Below, piece by piece: positions 1 to 8,490 of a DNA stretch of 64,000 nucleotides. The notes under the pieces are model-generated. The model searched no databases. It was not told the DNA's origin and saw nothing but the letters and a program-made list of their open reading frames with translations. This DNA is from JAFDWI01 sp964449375 (GTDB taxonomy: Bacteria > Actinomycetota > Acidimicrobiia > Acidimicrobiales > Iamiaceae), in NCBI GenBank assembly GCA_964449375.1, contig CAYVAS010000007.1, positions 7,845 through 71,844 on the forward strand, read 5' to 3'. The first letter of the stretch is position 1; every line of letters begins with the position of its first letter. A program made the translations under genes and the position numbers.

Positions 1-540
1 TCGGGTCAGGCCGTGGTCCTGCCCTTCAAGCGCGCCGGCAACCCCCGCCACCTCTCCATCGTGCCCCCTGGCGTGGAAGCGCCCGAGAACACCGAGCCGA
101 TCCGGGTGCCCAGCACCTGGCGGATCATCTCGACGATGAACGTGTTCGACAAGAACCTGCTCTTCGAGATGTCCTACGCGCTGATGCGCCGCTTCGCCTT
201 CATCGAGGTGGCCTCGCCGGATCAGGAGGGATTCCGCCGTCTGCTGGGCGATTCGGAGCTCATCCAGCGCCTCCTGGCGTTGCGCACCTTCCAGGACCTC
301 GGCCCGGCGGTGTTCCTGGACTCGATCAAGTACGTCCGGCGCCGCTCCCAGGACGACATCACCGAGTCGCGGTTGCTCTTCGAGGTGTTCTACGCGTACT
401 TCCTTCCCCAGTTCGAAGGCATCGACGACTCCAAGGCCCGCAGACTGTTCCGGGTCATGGCCGACATGCTGGACCCCGCCGAGGCGCTCGAGGTCAAACG
501 GACGATGGTGGACGTGCTCGGCGTCGAACTCGCGGGCTGA
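1..540 (+). CDS. McrB-like AAA+ ATPase, C-terminal part (5' end outside window)
   Basis: The frame is open from the first base, so the start lies upstream and 179 residues are visible. What remains is the C-terminal half of a dynein-related AAA+ ATPase of the McrB/MoxR kind. STMN at visible residues 44-47 fits the sensor-1 strand, and ALMRRFAF around 60-67 holds the likely arginine finger. Walker A and B would lie outside the window. The stop is 4 bases before the next gene, so the two form an operon. In McrBC-type systems such an ATPase drives a DNA-acting partner; here the partner is unusual (next entry). The AAA+ class is secure, but the exact subfamily cannot be fixed from this fragment. 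Confidence 0.7.
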   Translation, partial: SGQAVVLPFKRAGNPRHLSIVPPGVEAPENTEPIRVPSTWRIISTMNVFDKNLLFEMSYALMRRFAFIEVASPDQEGFRRLLGDSELIQRLLALRTFQDLGPAVFLDSIKYVRRRSQDDITESRLLFEVFYAYFLPQFEGIDDSKARRLFRVMADMLDPAEALEVKRTMVDVLGVELAG

Positions 541-544
541 TCCG

Positions 545-1576
545 ATGTCGGGCACCGTCCCGGGGGCACCGGCGGCTCCCAGGCGCATCGACCCCAACGA
601 CCCCCACGCCGCCACCCGGATGCTGTGGGAGTCCCTGGCCAGACCGATCCCGGTGCGCGACGCCGGCCGGGCACTGTTCGGGTTGTCCTCGGACGTGGTC
701 AAACAGCTCGCGGGTGCGCTGCTGGCGACCTCCGAGGAGACCGAGGCGTTCTTGCTGGCCATGCCCGAGGTGCTGCGCAACCTGTCGATCACCACGATCC
801 AGACCGTCGAACGCTGCCAGGGCGAGGTGCGCGGCCCGGTGCTGTGGGCCGAGACCAACGCGGCCCGGGCGGGAACCGCGGGTGCCACCGACGTGTTCGT
901 GTGCCTCACCGCCCGCCGCGCCTATGACACGCCCCAGAACCGGGTGCTGGTCGCGGCGCTGCTCGCGATCCGCCAGGCCGCGGCAGACGCCGACCCGGTC
1001 GCCCGTCAGGCCTACGACGACGAGGTGTTGCTGCGCGCCCGGGTCATCGGCGACGAAGCGCGCCGCTACCTGGAACACCGCACCCTGCGCGACGTGAGCC
1101 GCAAGCGCCCCACCCGACGCGACATCGCCAAGGCCGCGCGGGGGCGCCGCAGCCACCAGTACCACACCGCCATCGCCGTGCTGGAGCGCAAGCGCGAACC
1201 CATCAGGCTGCAGAACCTGCTCGCCTTCATCGACGCGCGCACCGCATGGCAGCACTGGGTGATCGTCAACCTGGGCGCGCAGCTCCGCAAGCGGGGTGCT
1301 CCCCTTGGTCCGGCGCGGGTCACGCCCAATGGCGACCTGCGTGCGGGTCGGCTCACCTACCGTCATCCCAACGTGGCCGCGGAGACCCGACAGGACCTGC
1401 ACGGCATCCTGTTCGAACGCCTGCTCATCGACGTGCCCGACAAGCTCGGCGATCCCGACGTCGACGCCGAAACCGAGGCCCTCGCCCGCCGTGCCCAGGG
1501 TCGGGTTCCGGTGCTGGTCACCTCGCCCGCGGACGTGGACCGGGCCGCGGATCTGGCCTTCTCGACCCTGGCCTGA
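545..1576 (+). CDS. partner protein of the McrB-like ATPase, possibly McrC/DUF2357-like
   Basis: This 343-residue soluble protein starts at an ATG 4 bases after the ATPase stop. Two blocks recall proteins paired with McrB-type ATPases: a short RGPVLWAET segment near residues 95-105, and AYDTPQNRVLVAALLAI near 125-141, which resembles the 'NR...L' helix of McrC/DUF2357 proteins. The middle (about 160-230) is rich in Arg and Lys and could bind nucleic acid. I could not find a PD-(D/E)XK nuclease triad in the C-terminal third, which is where McrC carries it. The function is unknown. A role as adaptor or specificity subunit for the ATPase is an inference from gene pairing and weak motif likeness. 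Confidence 0.6.
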   Translation: MSGTVPGAPAAPRRIDPNDPHAATRMLWESLARPIPVRDAGRALFGLSSDVVKQLAGALLATSEETEAFLLAMPEVLRNLSITTIQTVERCQGEVRGPVLWAETNAARAGTAGATDVFVCLTARRAYDTPQNRVLVAALLAIRQAAADADPVARQAYDDEVLLRARVIGDEARRYLEHRTLRDVSRKRPTRRDIAKAARGRRSHQYHTAIAVLERKREPIRLQNLLAFIDARTAWQHWVIVNLGAQLRKRGAPLGPARVTPNGDLRAGRLTYRHPNVAAETRQDLHGILFERLLIDVPDKLGDPDVDAETEALARRAQGRVPVLVTSPADVDRAADLAFSTLA

Positions 1577-1592
1577 GCCCTCGCGACCCGTC

Positions 1593-3431
1593 TCAGGAGC
1601 GGCGGCGTTGGGTGCGGCGTCGGTCCGACTCGGCCAGCTCGCGTTTGCGGACCCGGATGTGGGCCGGGGTCACCTCGACGAGTTCGTCCTCCGCGATCCA
1701 CTCGATCGCGGACTCCAGTGTGAACACCCGGGGCGGCGCCAGCTTGATCCCCTCGTCGTGGGAGTGGGTGCGGATGTTGGTCTTCTGCTTCTCGCGGACC
1801 GCGTTGACCACCATGTCCTCGGATCGGGCGCTCTCGCCGATCACCATGCCCTCGTAGACCTCCACGCCGGGCCCCACGAACAGCTCGCCGCGAGCCTGAA
1901 GGTTGTCGAGCGCGTGGCCCGTGGTGGTTCCCTTGCGGTCGGCCACCATCGCACCACCGCTCCGGCTGGGCAGGTCACCGACCCAGCGCATCCATCCGTC
2001 GGCGTTGGTGTGCAACAGCGCGGTCCCGCGGGTGGCGGTCAACAGCTGGGACCGGAACCCGATCAACCCCCGGGCGGGCGCGGTGAAGGTGATGACGGTG
2101 CGGCCGGTGTCCCCGGGGCGGAGATCCACCACCGAACCTCGCCGGGGTGCCAGCGCCTGGGTGACCGTCCCCACGTGGTCGTCGGGGACGTCGACCACGC
2201 CCCGTTCCGCGGGTTCGCTGCGGTGCCCGTCGATGTCGCGCACGATCACCTCGGGCCGGCTCACCTGGAGCTCGTAGCCCTCACGGCGCATGGATTCGAT
2301 GAGGACCGCGAGTTGCAGCTCGCCCCTACCTGCGACCTCGATCACTTCGGCCGATTCGGTGTCGCGCAGACGGATCGACACGTTGCCGAGCACCTCGCGT
2401 TCCAACCGTTCCCTGATCTGCCGGGAGGTCACCGAGGAGCCGTCTCGCCCCGCCAGCGGCGAGGTGTTGGGTCCGAAGGTCATGGTCAGGACCGGGTCGT
2501 CGACCGCGAGGCGATCCAGGGCCACCGGGTTGGCCGGGTCGGCGAAGGTGTCACCGATCTCGACCTCGTCGAACCCGGAGACGATGAACAGGTCCCCGGC
2601 GCCGACCTGTTCGGCCTCGACGCGACCGACGCCGGTGAAGCGCAGCAGCGACGCGAGCCGCCGCGTTCCGCTTCTCGGACCGTCGGCGCCCAGCAGCGTG
2701 ACGGGCGCGCCGCGGCGGAGGGCGCCGTGCACGACCCGTCCGATCGCGAGGCGCCCCAGGTAGTCCGAAGCGTCCAGGTTGGTGACCAGCGCCTGCAGCG
2801 GCGCATCAGGGTCACCCCCGGGAGGAGGCACGGTGGTCAGGATCGCGTCGAACAGCGGGGTGAGGTCGTCGTCGGGGCCGGGTCGGCCGATCCCCTCGAC
2901 GGCCCGGGCCTCCTTGGCCACCGCGGAGACGACGGGAAAGTCGATGTCGTCCTCGGTGGCGCCCAGGTCGAGGAACAGCTCGTAGATCTCGTCGAGCACC
3001 TCGGCGGGCCGGGCGTCGGTCCGGTCGACCTTGTTGACGACCACGACCGTGCGCAGCCCGGCCGCCAGCACCTTGGACAGCACGTAGCGGGTCTGGGGCA
3101 GGGGTCCTTCGGCGGCGTCGACCAGCAGCAGGGCGCCGTCGACCAGCGCGAGAGCGCGTTCGACCTCGCCGCCGAAGTCGGCGTGCCCGGGGGTGTCGAC
3201 CAGGTTCACCCGGGTCCTCCGCCATTCCAACGAGGCGGCCTTGGCGAGGATCGTGATACCCCGTTCGCGTTCCTGGTCTTCGGAGTCCATGACCCGCTCG
3301 ACCACGCTGCGACGGTCGGCGAAGGCGCCCGAGGCCCGCAGCAGCGCGTCGACCAGGGTGGTCTTGCCGTGGTCCACATGCGCCACCAGCGCGATGTTGC
3401 GGATCGGTTCGGTGGTGAGGGACTCGGACAT
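1593..3431 (-). CDS. typA: ribosome-associated GTPase TypA/BipA
   Basis: This 612-residue translational GTPase is the normal length for TypA/BipA, which binds ribosomes and helps assembly and stress adaptation. The G domain is complete: AHVDHGKT at residues 17-24 (G1), RGITI at 57-61 (G2 region), DTPGH at 79-83 (G3) and NKVD at 133-136 (G4). Elongation-factor-like domains and the TypA-specific C-terminal domain follow, ending in a basic Arg-rich tail. The ATG at 3431 was chosen because the G domain begins just after it. A TAGCAT box 13 bases upstream suggests a very short leader. Its 3' end faces the McrB-partner gene with a 16-bp gap. Confidence 0.95.
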   Translation of the reverse strand: MSESLTTEPIRNIALVAHVDHGKTTLVDALLRASGAFADRRSVVERVMDSEDQERERGITILAKAASLEWRRTRVNLVDTPGHADFGGEVERALALVDGALLLVDAAEGPLPQTRYVLSKVLAAGLRTVVVVNKVDRTDARPAEVLDEIYELFLDLGATEDDIDFPVVSAVAKEARAVEGIGRPGPDDDLTPLFDAILTTVPPPGGDPDAPLQALVTNLDASDYLGRLAIGRVVHGALRRGAPVTLLGADGPRSGTRRLASLLRFTGVGRVEAEQVGAGDLFIVSGFDEVEIGDTFADPANPVALDRLAVDDPVLTMTFGPNTSPLAGRDGSSVTSRQIRERLEREVLGNVSIRLRDTESAEVIEVAGRGELQLAVLIESMRREGYELQVSRPEVIVRDIDGHRSEPAERGVVDVPDDHVGTVTQALAPRRGSVVDLRPGDTGRTVITFTAPARGLIGFRSQLLTATRGTALLHTNADGWMRWVGDLPSRSGGAMVADRKGTTTGHALDNLQARGELFVGPGVEVYEGMVIGESARSEDMVVNAVREKQKTNIRTHSHDEGIKLAPPRVFTLESAIEWIAEDELVEVTPAHIRVRKRELAESDRRRTQRRRS

Positions 3432-3512
3432 CGGGCGGGCTGCAATGCTACGGCCGCCACCCCGACCCTCCCAATGCCACCGGGCCGCTCCGGCGACTGC
3501 TAGGTCTGTTCG

Positions 3513-5210
3513 GTGATGGTCTCGCTCCGACCTTCGCTCCGTGATCGCCGCCGCCAGGGTCTGGTGGCCGCCGCGGCGATCGTCGGCGTCGCCACCGGCC
3601 TGGCCGTGGCCGCGTTCGACGCGCTCACCTCCACGGTGCTGCTCGACGCGCTCTTCGACGCGCCGCTCGCGGTGCAGGCGATCGCTCCGGCACTCGGCCT
3701 GGTCGTGGCCTGGGGGTGTCTGCGGTACGTGGGCGGCGGCGCCGACGCGACCACTTCGGACGCGTACATCGCGAACTTCCACGAACCCAACCGTTCCCTC
3801 GACCAGCGCCCGGTGCTGGGCCGCATCATGGCCAGCGTGGCCACGCTGGGGTCGGGCGGGGCGATGGGCTTCGAGGGCCCCGCGATCTACATCGGTGCCG
3901 CCGTGGGGTCGGCGGCCCAGTCCCGGTTGGGTCGGCTGCTACGTTCCGAAGAGGTCAAGGCGCTCATGGTCGCCGGCGCGGCCGGCGGACTGGCCGCCAT
4001 CTTCAAGGCGCCCGCCACCGGGGTCCTGTACGCCCTGGAGGTGCCCTACACCGAGGACATCGCCCGGCACGGCATCATCCCGTCGCTTGTCGCGGCGGCG
4101 TCGAGCTACCTGACCTTCGCCGCGGTGATGGGAACCGAACCGATCGTGCCGTTGACCACGGCGGGTACCGGCTTCAGCGGTGTGGATCTGGTGGGTGCCG
4201 CCCTGGTGGGCCTGCTCGCCGGGTTGGGGGCCCGGGTGTTCGTGCGGGTGCTGGGTCTGGCCGGCCGGGCCGCCCGGTCGATGCGGCCCCTGGCACGCAT
4301 CGCCGGTTTCGGAACCCTGAGCGCCGGGCTGCTGCTGGCCTCCCAGGGGCTCTTCGACGCTCCCTTGTCGTTGGGGCCCGGCTACGGGGTGTTCGAGTGG
4401 CTCACCGATCCCGACCGCACCCTGTGGTTGATCGCGGCGTTGCTCGTGGTCCGCCTGGTCGCCTTTGCCAGCACCGTGGCGGGCGGCGGCGCCGGTGGAA
4501 AGTTCATCCCCTTGGTCGTCGAAGGCGCGATCCTCGGTCGGTTGGTCGCCGGCGCCGTCGAGGCGTCCGGGTTGCATCCGGGCGCGGATCCCGAGGCGAC
4601 GATCTCGCTGTTCACGGTGCTGGGGATCGCGGCTTTTCTGGGCGCGGGGTACCGCACCCCGCTCACCGGGGTGATGTTCGTCGCCGAATCGACCGGCAAA
4701 GCCGTGTTCGTGGTGCCTGCGCTGATCGCCGCGGCGATCTCCCAGCTCGTCATGGGCGACAAGTCGGTTTCGTCGGCCCAGCGGCGCCGCCGCCGGGGCC
4801 ACCTGGAGGGACGCTTCGAGTTGCCGGTCACCAGCGTGCTGATGACCGACGTGCTGACCCTCCCCGCGGACGCCACGGTCGCCGAGTTCGTCGCCCAACA
4901 CGTGGTCCAGAACCGCCAACGCAGTGCGGTGGTGCTCGACGACGAGGGCGACTATCTGGGGTTGTGTGTGCTGCGGGACGCGGCCGCGGTGCCCCGCGAG
5001 GAGTGGCAGGCCACGCTGGTGACCGAGGTGATGCGCACCGACGTGCCCACCGCCGAGTTGACGTGGCGACTCCGAGAGGCCCTGGAGGCCCTGGAGGGCG
5101 TCGAGGCCGACCGTCTGGCGGTGCTGGACGACACGGGCAACTTCGTCGGCGAGATCCGCCGCGAAGAGATCTTCAAACTGCGGGAACTGCTCGACGACGC
5201 CGGACCCTAG
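3513..5210 (+). CDS. ClC-family chloride channel/transporter with tandem CBS domains
   Basis: This 565-residue membrane protein combines a ClC core of about 430 residues with two C-terminal CBS domains (about 445-565). ClC filter motifs are visible: GSGGAMGFEGP (about 113-124, including the gating Glu of the GxEGP motif), GGGAGGKFIP (about 324-333) and GAGYRTPLTG (about 377-386). ClC proteins either conduct chloride or exchange it for protons, and the gating Glu is kept here. The CBS pair probably senses adenine nucleotides. A GTG at 3513 and an ATG at 3516 are equally possible starts; TAGGTC six bases before the GTG hints at a leaderless mRNA. It is divergent from typA. Confidence 0.9.
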   Translation: MMVSLRPSLRDRRRQGLVAAAAIVGVATGLAVAAFDALTSTVLLDALFDAPLAVQAIAPALGLVVAWGCLRYVGGGADATTSDAYIANFHEPNRSLDQRPVLGRIMASVATLGSGGAMGFEGPAIYIGAAVGSAAQSRLGRLLRSEEVKALMVAGAAGGLAAIFKAPATGVLYALEVPYTEDIARHGIIPSLVAAASSYLTFAAVMGTEPIVPLTTAGTGFSGVDLVGAALVGLLAGLGARVFVRVLGLAGRAARSMRPLARIAGFGTLSAGLLLASQGLFDAPLSLGPGYGVFEWLTDPDRTLWLIAALLVVRLVAFASTVAGGGAGGKFIPLVVEGAILGRLVAGAVEASGLHPGADPEATISLFTVLGIAAFLGAGYRTPLTGVMFVAESTGKAVFVVPALIAAAISQLVMGDKSVSSAQRRRRRGHLEGRFELPVTSVLMTDVLTLPADATVAEFVAQHVVQNRQRSAVVLDDEGDYLGLCVLRDAAAVPREEWQATLVTEVMRTDVPTAELTWRLREALEALEGVEADRLAVLDDTGNFVGEIRREEIFKLRELLDDAGP

Positions 5211-5214
5211 ATCC

Positions 5215-5394
5215 TCAGTCCTCCAGGCCGGCTTCCTCGAAGAGGCACCACGAGGAGTGGTCCGCTCCGGGGAGCGCATCACACTCGGGGCACGGCTCTT
5301 CCCGACCTCCGAAGAGCAGTGCGTCGAAGTCAGGACTTGTCGTGCGTTTGAGCGCACGCGCTTCTTCGAAGCGACGATGGCGACCCTTTTTCAC
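5215..5394 (-). CDS. small zinc-ribbon-like protein (59 aa)
   Basis: A 59-codon frame starts at a GTG preceded by GGGAG about 8 bases upstream. It begins with a basic stretch (VKKGRHRRFEEARALKR) and ends with CPEC, then HSSWC and an acidic tail. The CxxC plus the later His and Cys could bind one zinc ion. Its stop lies 5 bases from the convergent ClC stop, and the gene fills an interval that would otherwise be empty. A ribosome- or nucleic-acid-associated role would suit a tiny basic zinc protein, but that is inference. I do not recognise a named family. It is short enough to be dropped by common length cutoffs. Confidence 0.6.
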   Translation of the reverse strand: MKKGRHRRFEEARALKRTTSPDFDALLFGGREEPCPECDALPGADHSSWCLFEEAGLED

Positions 5395-5539
5395 CGGCCA
5401 CTCCCACTAGGCGAACGTCCGTCGGTCCGTGGAGAGCACGGACTCACCAGCCATCCTACGAGGTCGGTCTCGCCTTTACCAATCACTCCCCTTTCGGCAC
5501 CACAGATCACACGGAAACAGCCGCGGGCAGCACGCAGAG

Positions 5540-5545
5540 TACTGT
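5540..5545 (+). promoter_or_regulatory. -10 box (TACTGT), leaderless promoter of the GH13 gene
   Basis: TACTGT ends 8 bases before the ATG at 5554, and no Shine-Dalgarno sequence lies between. The spacing puts the transcription start at or next to the ATG. No convincing -35 box is visible. Confidence 0.45.
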
Positions 5546-5553
5546 TGCAGCCC

Positions 5554-7140
5554 ATGGGTGATCCGTCTCGGTCCGAGCCACGCTGGTGGGAAGACGCCGT
5601 CGTCTACCAGATCTATCCGCGGTCGTTCGCGGACCACGACGGTGACGGGGTGGGCGACCTGCGCGGCATTCGCGGACGCCTCGACCATCTGCAGTGGCTG
5701 GGGATCGACACGATCTGGTTGTCACCGATCTACCCCTCGCCGATGGCCGACTACGGCTACGACGTGGCCGACCACTGCGACGTGGATCCACTCTTCGGAG
5801 ACCTGGCCGAGTTCGACGCGCTTCTCGACGACGTCCACAGCCGCGGCATGCGCCTGTTGCTGGACTGGGTGCCGAACCACACCTCCGATGCGCACCCCTG
5901 GTTCCAGGATGCTCTGGGTGGACGCGACGCACGTTTCCGGGACCACTACATCTGGCGGGATCCCGCTCCCGACGGCGGACCGCCCAACAACTGGACCGAC
6001 GCCTTCCTCGGCGAACCGGCCTGGACCCTGGACCAGGCCAGCGGCCAGTACTACCTGCACCTGTTCCTGCCCGGACAACCGGATCTGAACTGGGCCAACC
6101 CCGCGGTCGAGGAGGCGATGCACGACACGCTGCGGTTCTGGCTCGACCGGGGCGTCGACGGCTTCCGGGCCGACGTGGTCTTCGCGATCGGCAAGGACCC
6201 GGCGCTGCCCGACGATCCCGAGGAGTTCGTCGGCCTGCCCCATTGCGTGCTCCATGACGACCCGGCGACCCATCCGCTGTTGCGTCGCATCCGCACCCTG
6301 CTCGACTCCTACCCCCAGCAGCCGATGATGGTCGGAGAGGTCGTGCTGTTGGACATCGAGTTGATGCTCCCCTACCTGGGCGACGACGACGAGCTGCACC
6401 TGTCGTTCAACTTCGTGCCTCTGCACCTGCCCTGGGACGCGGCCCTGTGGGCCGAGGCGGTGCGCTCGGCGGACGCCGCCCACACCCGGGTCGGTGCCTG
6501 GCCGACCTGGGTGCTGTCCAACCACGACGTGCCCCGGCACCGCACCCGCTACAGCCGCTGGCCCAACACCGAGGTCGACGCCGAGGGTTCCGAACAGCGC
6601 GCCCGGGCCGCCGCGGTGGTGCTGACGACCCTGCGCGGCACGCCGTTTCTGTACCAGGGCGAGGAGCTCGGTCTCGAGGACGCCGAGGTGCCACCGGAGC
6701 GGGTGCTGGACCCGGGCGGGCGGGACGGATGCCGGGCGCCCATCCCCTGGGACCCCACGCCCGGCCACGGCTGGCGCGACCCGTGGTTACCGCTGCCCCC
6801 CGACGCCGACACCAGGAACGTCGCCTCCCAACGAGACGATCCCACCTCGATCCTGCACCTGTACCGGTCGCTACTTGCGCTGCGCCGGCGGACCACCGTG
6901 CTGCGCGACGGCACCTGTGAGGTCCTGGACACTCCCGGCGGGGTGCTCGGATTCCGACGGGAACTACCGGGTGCGACACCGGTCACGGTGCTGGCCTCCA
7001 CCAGCGACGATCCCGTGACCGTCGAGGACGCCACGGGGACGGTCCTGATCGACTCGTCAGGCAAGCTGGAACCCGGCGCGTCGTTCACCGGAGAGCTGGC
7101 CCCGCGCCAAGCGGTCGTGTTCGAATCAGCCGAACGCTGA
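5554..7140 (+). CDS. GH13 alpha-glucosidase / oligo-1,6-glucosidase-type hydrolase
   Basis: This 528-residue cytoplasmic enzyme has the hallmarks of glycoside hydrolase family 13. WWEDAVVYQIYPRSF opens the (beta/alpha)8 barrel at about residue 11. The catalytic triad is visible: the nucleophile D207 in GFRADVV, the acid/base E262 in MVGEVV and the transition-state stabiliser D325 in SNHDVPRH. Overall order and length match bacterial alpha-glucosidases that release glucose from maltose, sucrose or isomaltose-type oligosaccharides. The frame extends upstream to 5257, but homology and the TACTGT box favour the ATG at 5554. No signal peptide is present. Transglycosylating members of the same family cannot be excluded. 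Confidence 0.9.
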   Translation: MGDPSRSEPRWWEDAVVYQIYPRSFADHDGDGVGDLRGIRGRLDHLQWLGIDTIWLSPIYPSPMADYGYDVADHCDVDPLFGDLAEFDALLDDVHSRGMRLLLDWVPNHTSDAHPWFQDALGGRDARFRDHYIWRDPAPDGGPPNNWTDAFLGEPAWTLDQASGQYYLHLFLPGQPDLNWANPAVEEAMHDTLRFWLDRGVDGFRADVVFAIGKDPALPDDPEEFVGLPHCVLHDDPATHPLLRRIRTLLDSYPQQPMMVGEVVLLDIELMLPYLGDDDELHLSFNFVPLHLPWDAALWAEAVRSADAAHTRVGAWPTWVLSNHDVPRHRTRYSRWPNTEVDAEGSEQRARAAAVVLTTLRGTPFLYQGEELGLEDAEVPPERVLDPGGRDGCRAPIPWDPTPGHGWRDPWLPLPPDADTRNVASQRDDPTSILHLYRSLLALRRRTTVLRDGTCEVLDTPGGVLGFRRELPGATPVTVLASTSDDPVTVEDATGTVLIDSSGKLEPGASFTGELAPRQAVVFESAER

Positions 7141-7155
7141 CGCCCCGACCGGCGG

Positions 7156-7187
7156 GCTCAGGTGGAGCTCGACGCTCAGGTGGAGCT
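7156..7187. repeat. 14-nt direct repeat, 18-bp period, at the 3' end of RNase D
   Basis: The 14-base word gctcaggtggagct occurs at 7156-7169 and again at 7174-7187. The second copy contains the RNase D stop codon (complement of 7176-7178). The first copy holds the same triplet in the same phase, so the terminator codon is effectively doubled. It lies between the convergent GH13 and RNase D genes. Confidence 0.6.
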
Positions 7188-8490
7188 TCGGGGTTCGAGC
7201 ACGATGCCGCGGGTCCGATCGAAGGCCAGCGCCGCGTCCCCTTCGAGCAGGGCCTGCATGGGACGGCCCACCAGGTCCCGCCGCCACCCCTCGGCCAGCC
7301 GTCCCCGGCCGTCGCCCTCCACGAAGTGCTCGATGTCCTTTCGGGTGGCCAGGAGCTGCGTGTCGATCCGCAGCTCGTGCGCGTACTGGGTCAACCAGCT
7401 CGACAACAGCGCGACCGCGGGTCCCAGGCGCGGGTCGGGGCGTTTGGCGGCACGCGGTTCGGAACGGGGTGCCTCGGCGTCGAGGCCGGCCGCGACCGCG
7501 GCCACCCGGCCGGCGCGGCGGCCCCCCCCCGGGCGCCGGCCGGCCAGGCCCCCCCCCAACACACACCCGGCGGGGGTCGGGGGGTTGGGCGGCCCGGGGG
7601 TCGGACGGGGGTGCGTCGGCGGCGCGGCCGGCCCCCACCGCTGCCAGCAGGCCGTCGCTGCGTCCCCCCGAGAGGCTCCGGCCGTCGATGCCGCGCACTT
7701 CTCTCAGCGCGGCGTGGTCCCGGGGTGGACGCTGAGCGATCGACACCAGTGCCAGGTCGCCCAGCACGTGCCGGACCGGCAGGTCCAACGCGGCGGCCTG
7801 TCGTTCGCGCCAGGCGGCCACGCTCCGGGCGACCGCCGCGGCCCGGCCCCGCAGACGTCCCGCGCCCTTGACCCGGCGCCAGGCTTCGTCGGGATCCTTG
7901 GCCTCGGCGCCCCGGGCGCGTTCCAGGTCGAATTCCGACCGGGCCCACTCCAGCCGGTCCTCGGCCGACAGGTCGCGGACCAGCCGGTCGTGGATCTGGA
8001 GCAGGTAGCGCACGTCGTCGGCGGCGTAGTCCAGAACCCGTCCGGGCAGGGGCCGCACCAGCCAGTCGGTGAGCCGGTCGGACTTGGAGAGCTGCACGTC
8101 GAGCAGCCCGGCGTGCAGCGTGGCCAGGGAGGGATTGGAGTAGCCGACGAAGCCTGCGGCGATCTGGGTGTCGAACAGGTTGCGGGGCACCGTGCCCGTG
8201 GCCAGTCGCAGTACCTCGAGGTCCTGGGAGGCGGCGTGGATCACGATCGTGGTGTCGGATTCGAGGATTCCCGCCAGTGGTGCCAGATCGACCTCCAGCG
8301 GATCGATCAGCACCAGCTCGTCGGGCTCGTACGCGATCTGGACCAGGGCCAGCTTGGGAAAGTAGGTGCGCTCCCGGTGGAACTCGGTGTCCAGAGCGAC
8401 CGTCGGCGCTTCGGCGAGTTCGTCGAGGACCGCCGCCAGGTCGGTGTCGGTGTCGACCCAGCGTGGGGTCGTGTCGGCGCCCGGGCTCAC
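7176..8490 (-). CDS. rnd: ribonuclease D, frame interrupted by an imperfect internal duplication
   Basis: The N-terminal part is a clear DEDDy 3'-5' exoribonuclease: D34 and E36 (LDTEF), D90 (QDLEVL) and Y155/D159 (YAADD), for tRNA and stable RNA trimming. It is followed by an HRDC-like region. After the REVRGIDGRSL segment the frame is lost, and the expected C-terminus (from LGPAVALLSSW to the stop at 7176) continues in another frame. The shift corresponds to one extra base and sits in an imperfect 142-bp duplication with two 9-C runs (7522-7530, 7549-7557). Removing 142 bp gives an intact 390-residue enzyme. The GTG start overlaps the stop of the upstream decarboxylase (GTGA). It is either a real broken gene or an assembly artefact. 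Confidence 0.8.
7425..7687. repeat. imperfect tandem duplication, 142-bp offset, inside RNase D
   Basis: Bases from about 7425-7545 align without gaps to about 7567-7687. I counted roughly 79% identity over about 95 bp by eye. Both copies encode related peptides in their own frames (SDPRAAQPPDPR against SEPRAAKRPDPR). The offset of 142 bp is not a multiple of three, which explains the frame change. Poly-C runs of 9 bases occur at 7522-7530 and 7549-7557. Confidence 0.75.

Noticed and set aside
1296..3503. A 735-codon plus-strand frame across typA
   Set aside because: It is antisense to typA, has no recognisable domain, and is a GC-rich shadow frame; typA has complete GTPase motifs.
5257..5553. 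Extending the GH13 gene upstream to 5257
   Set aside because: The extension overlaps the small zinc-ribbon gene, has no homology-like features and ignores the -10 box before 5554.
7520..7560. Poly-C runs as an insertion-sequence scar
   Set aside because: No inverted ends, target-site duplication or transposase remnant; the 142-bp duplication explains the disruption better.
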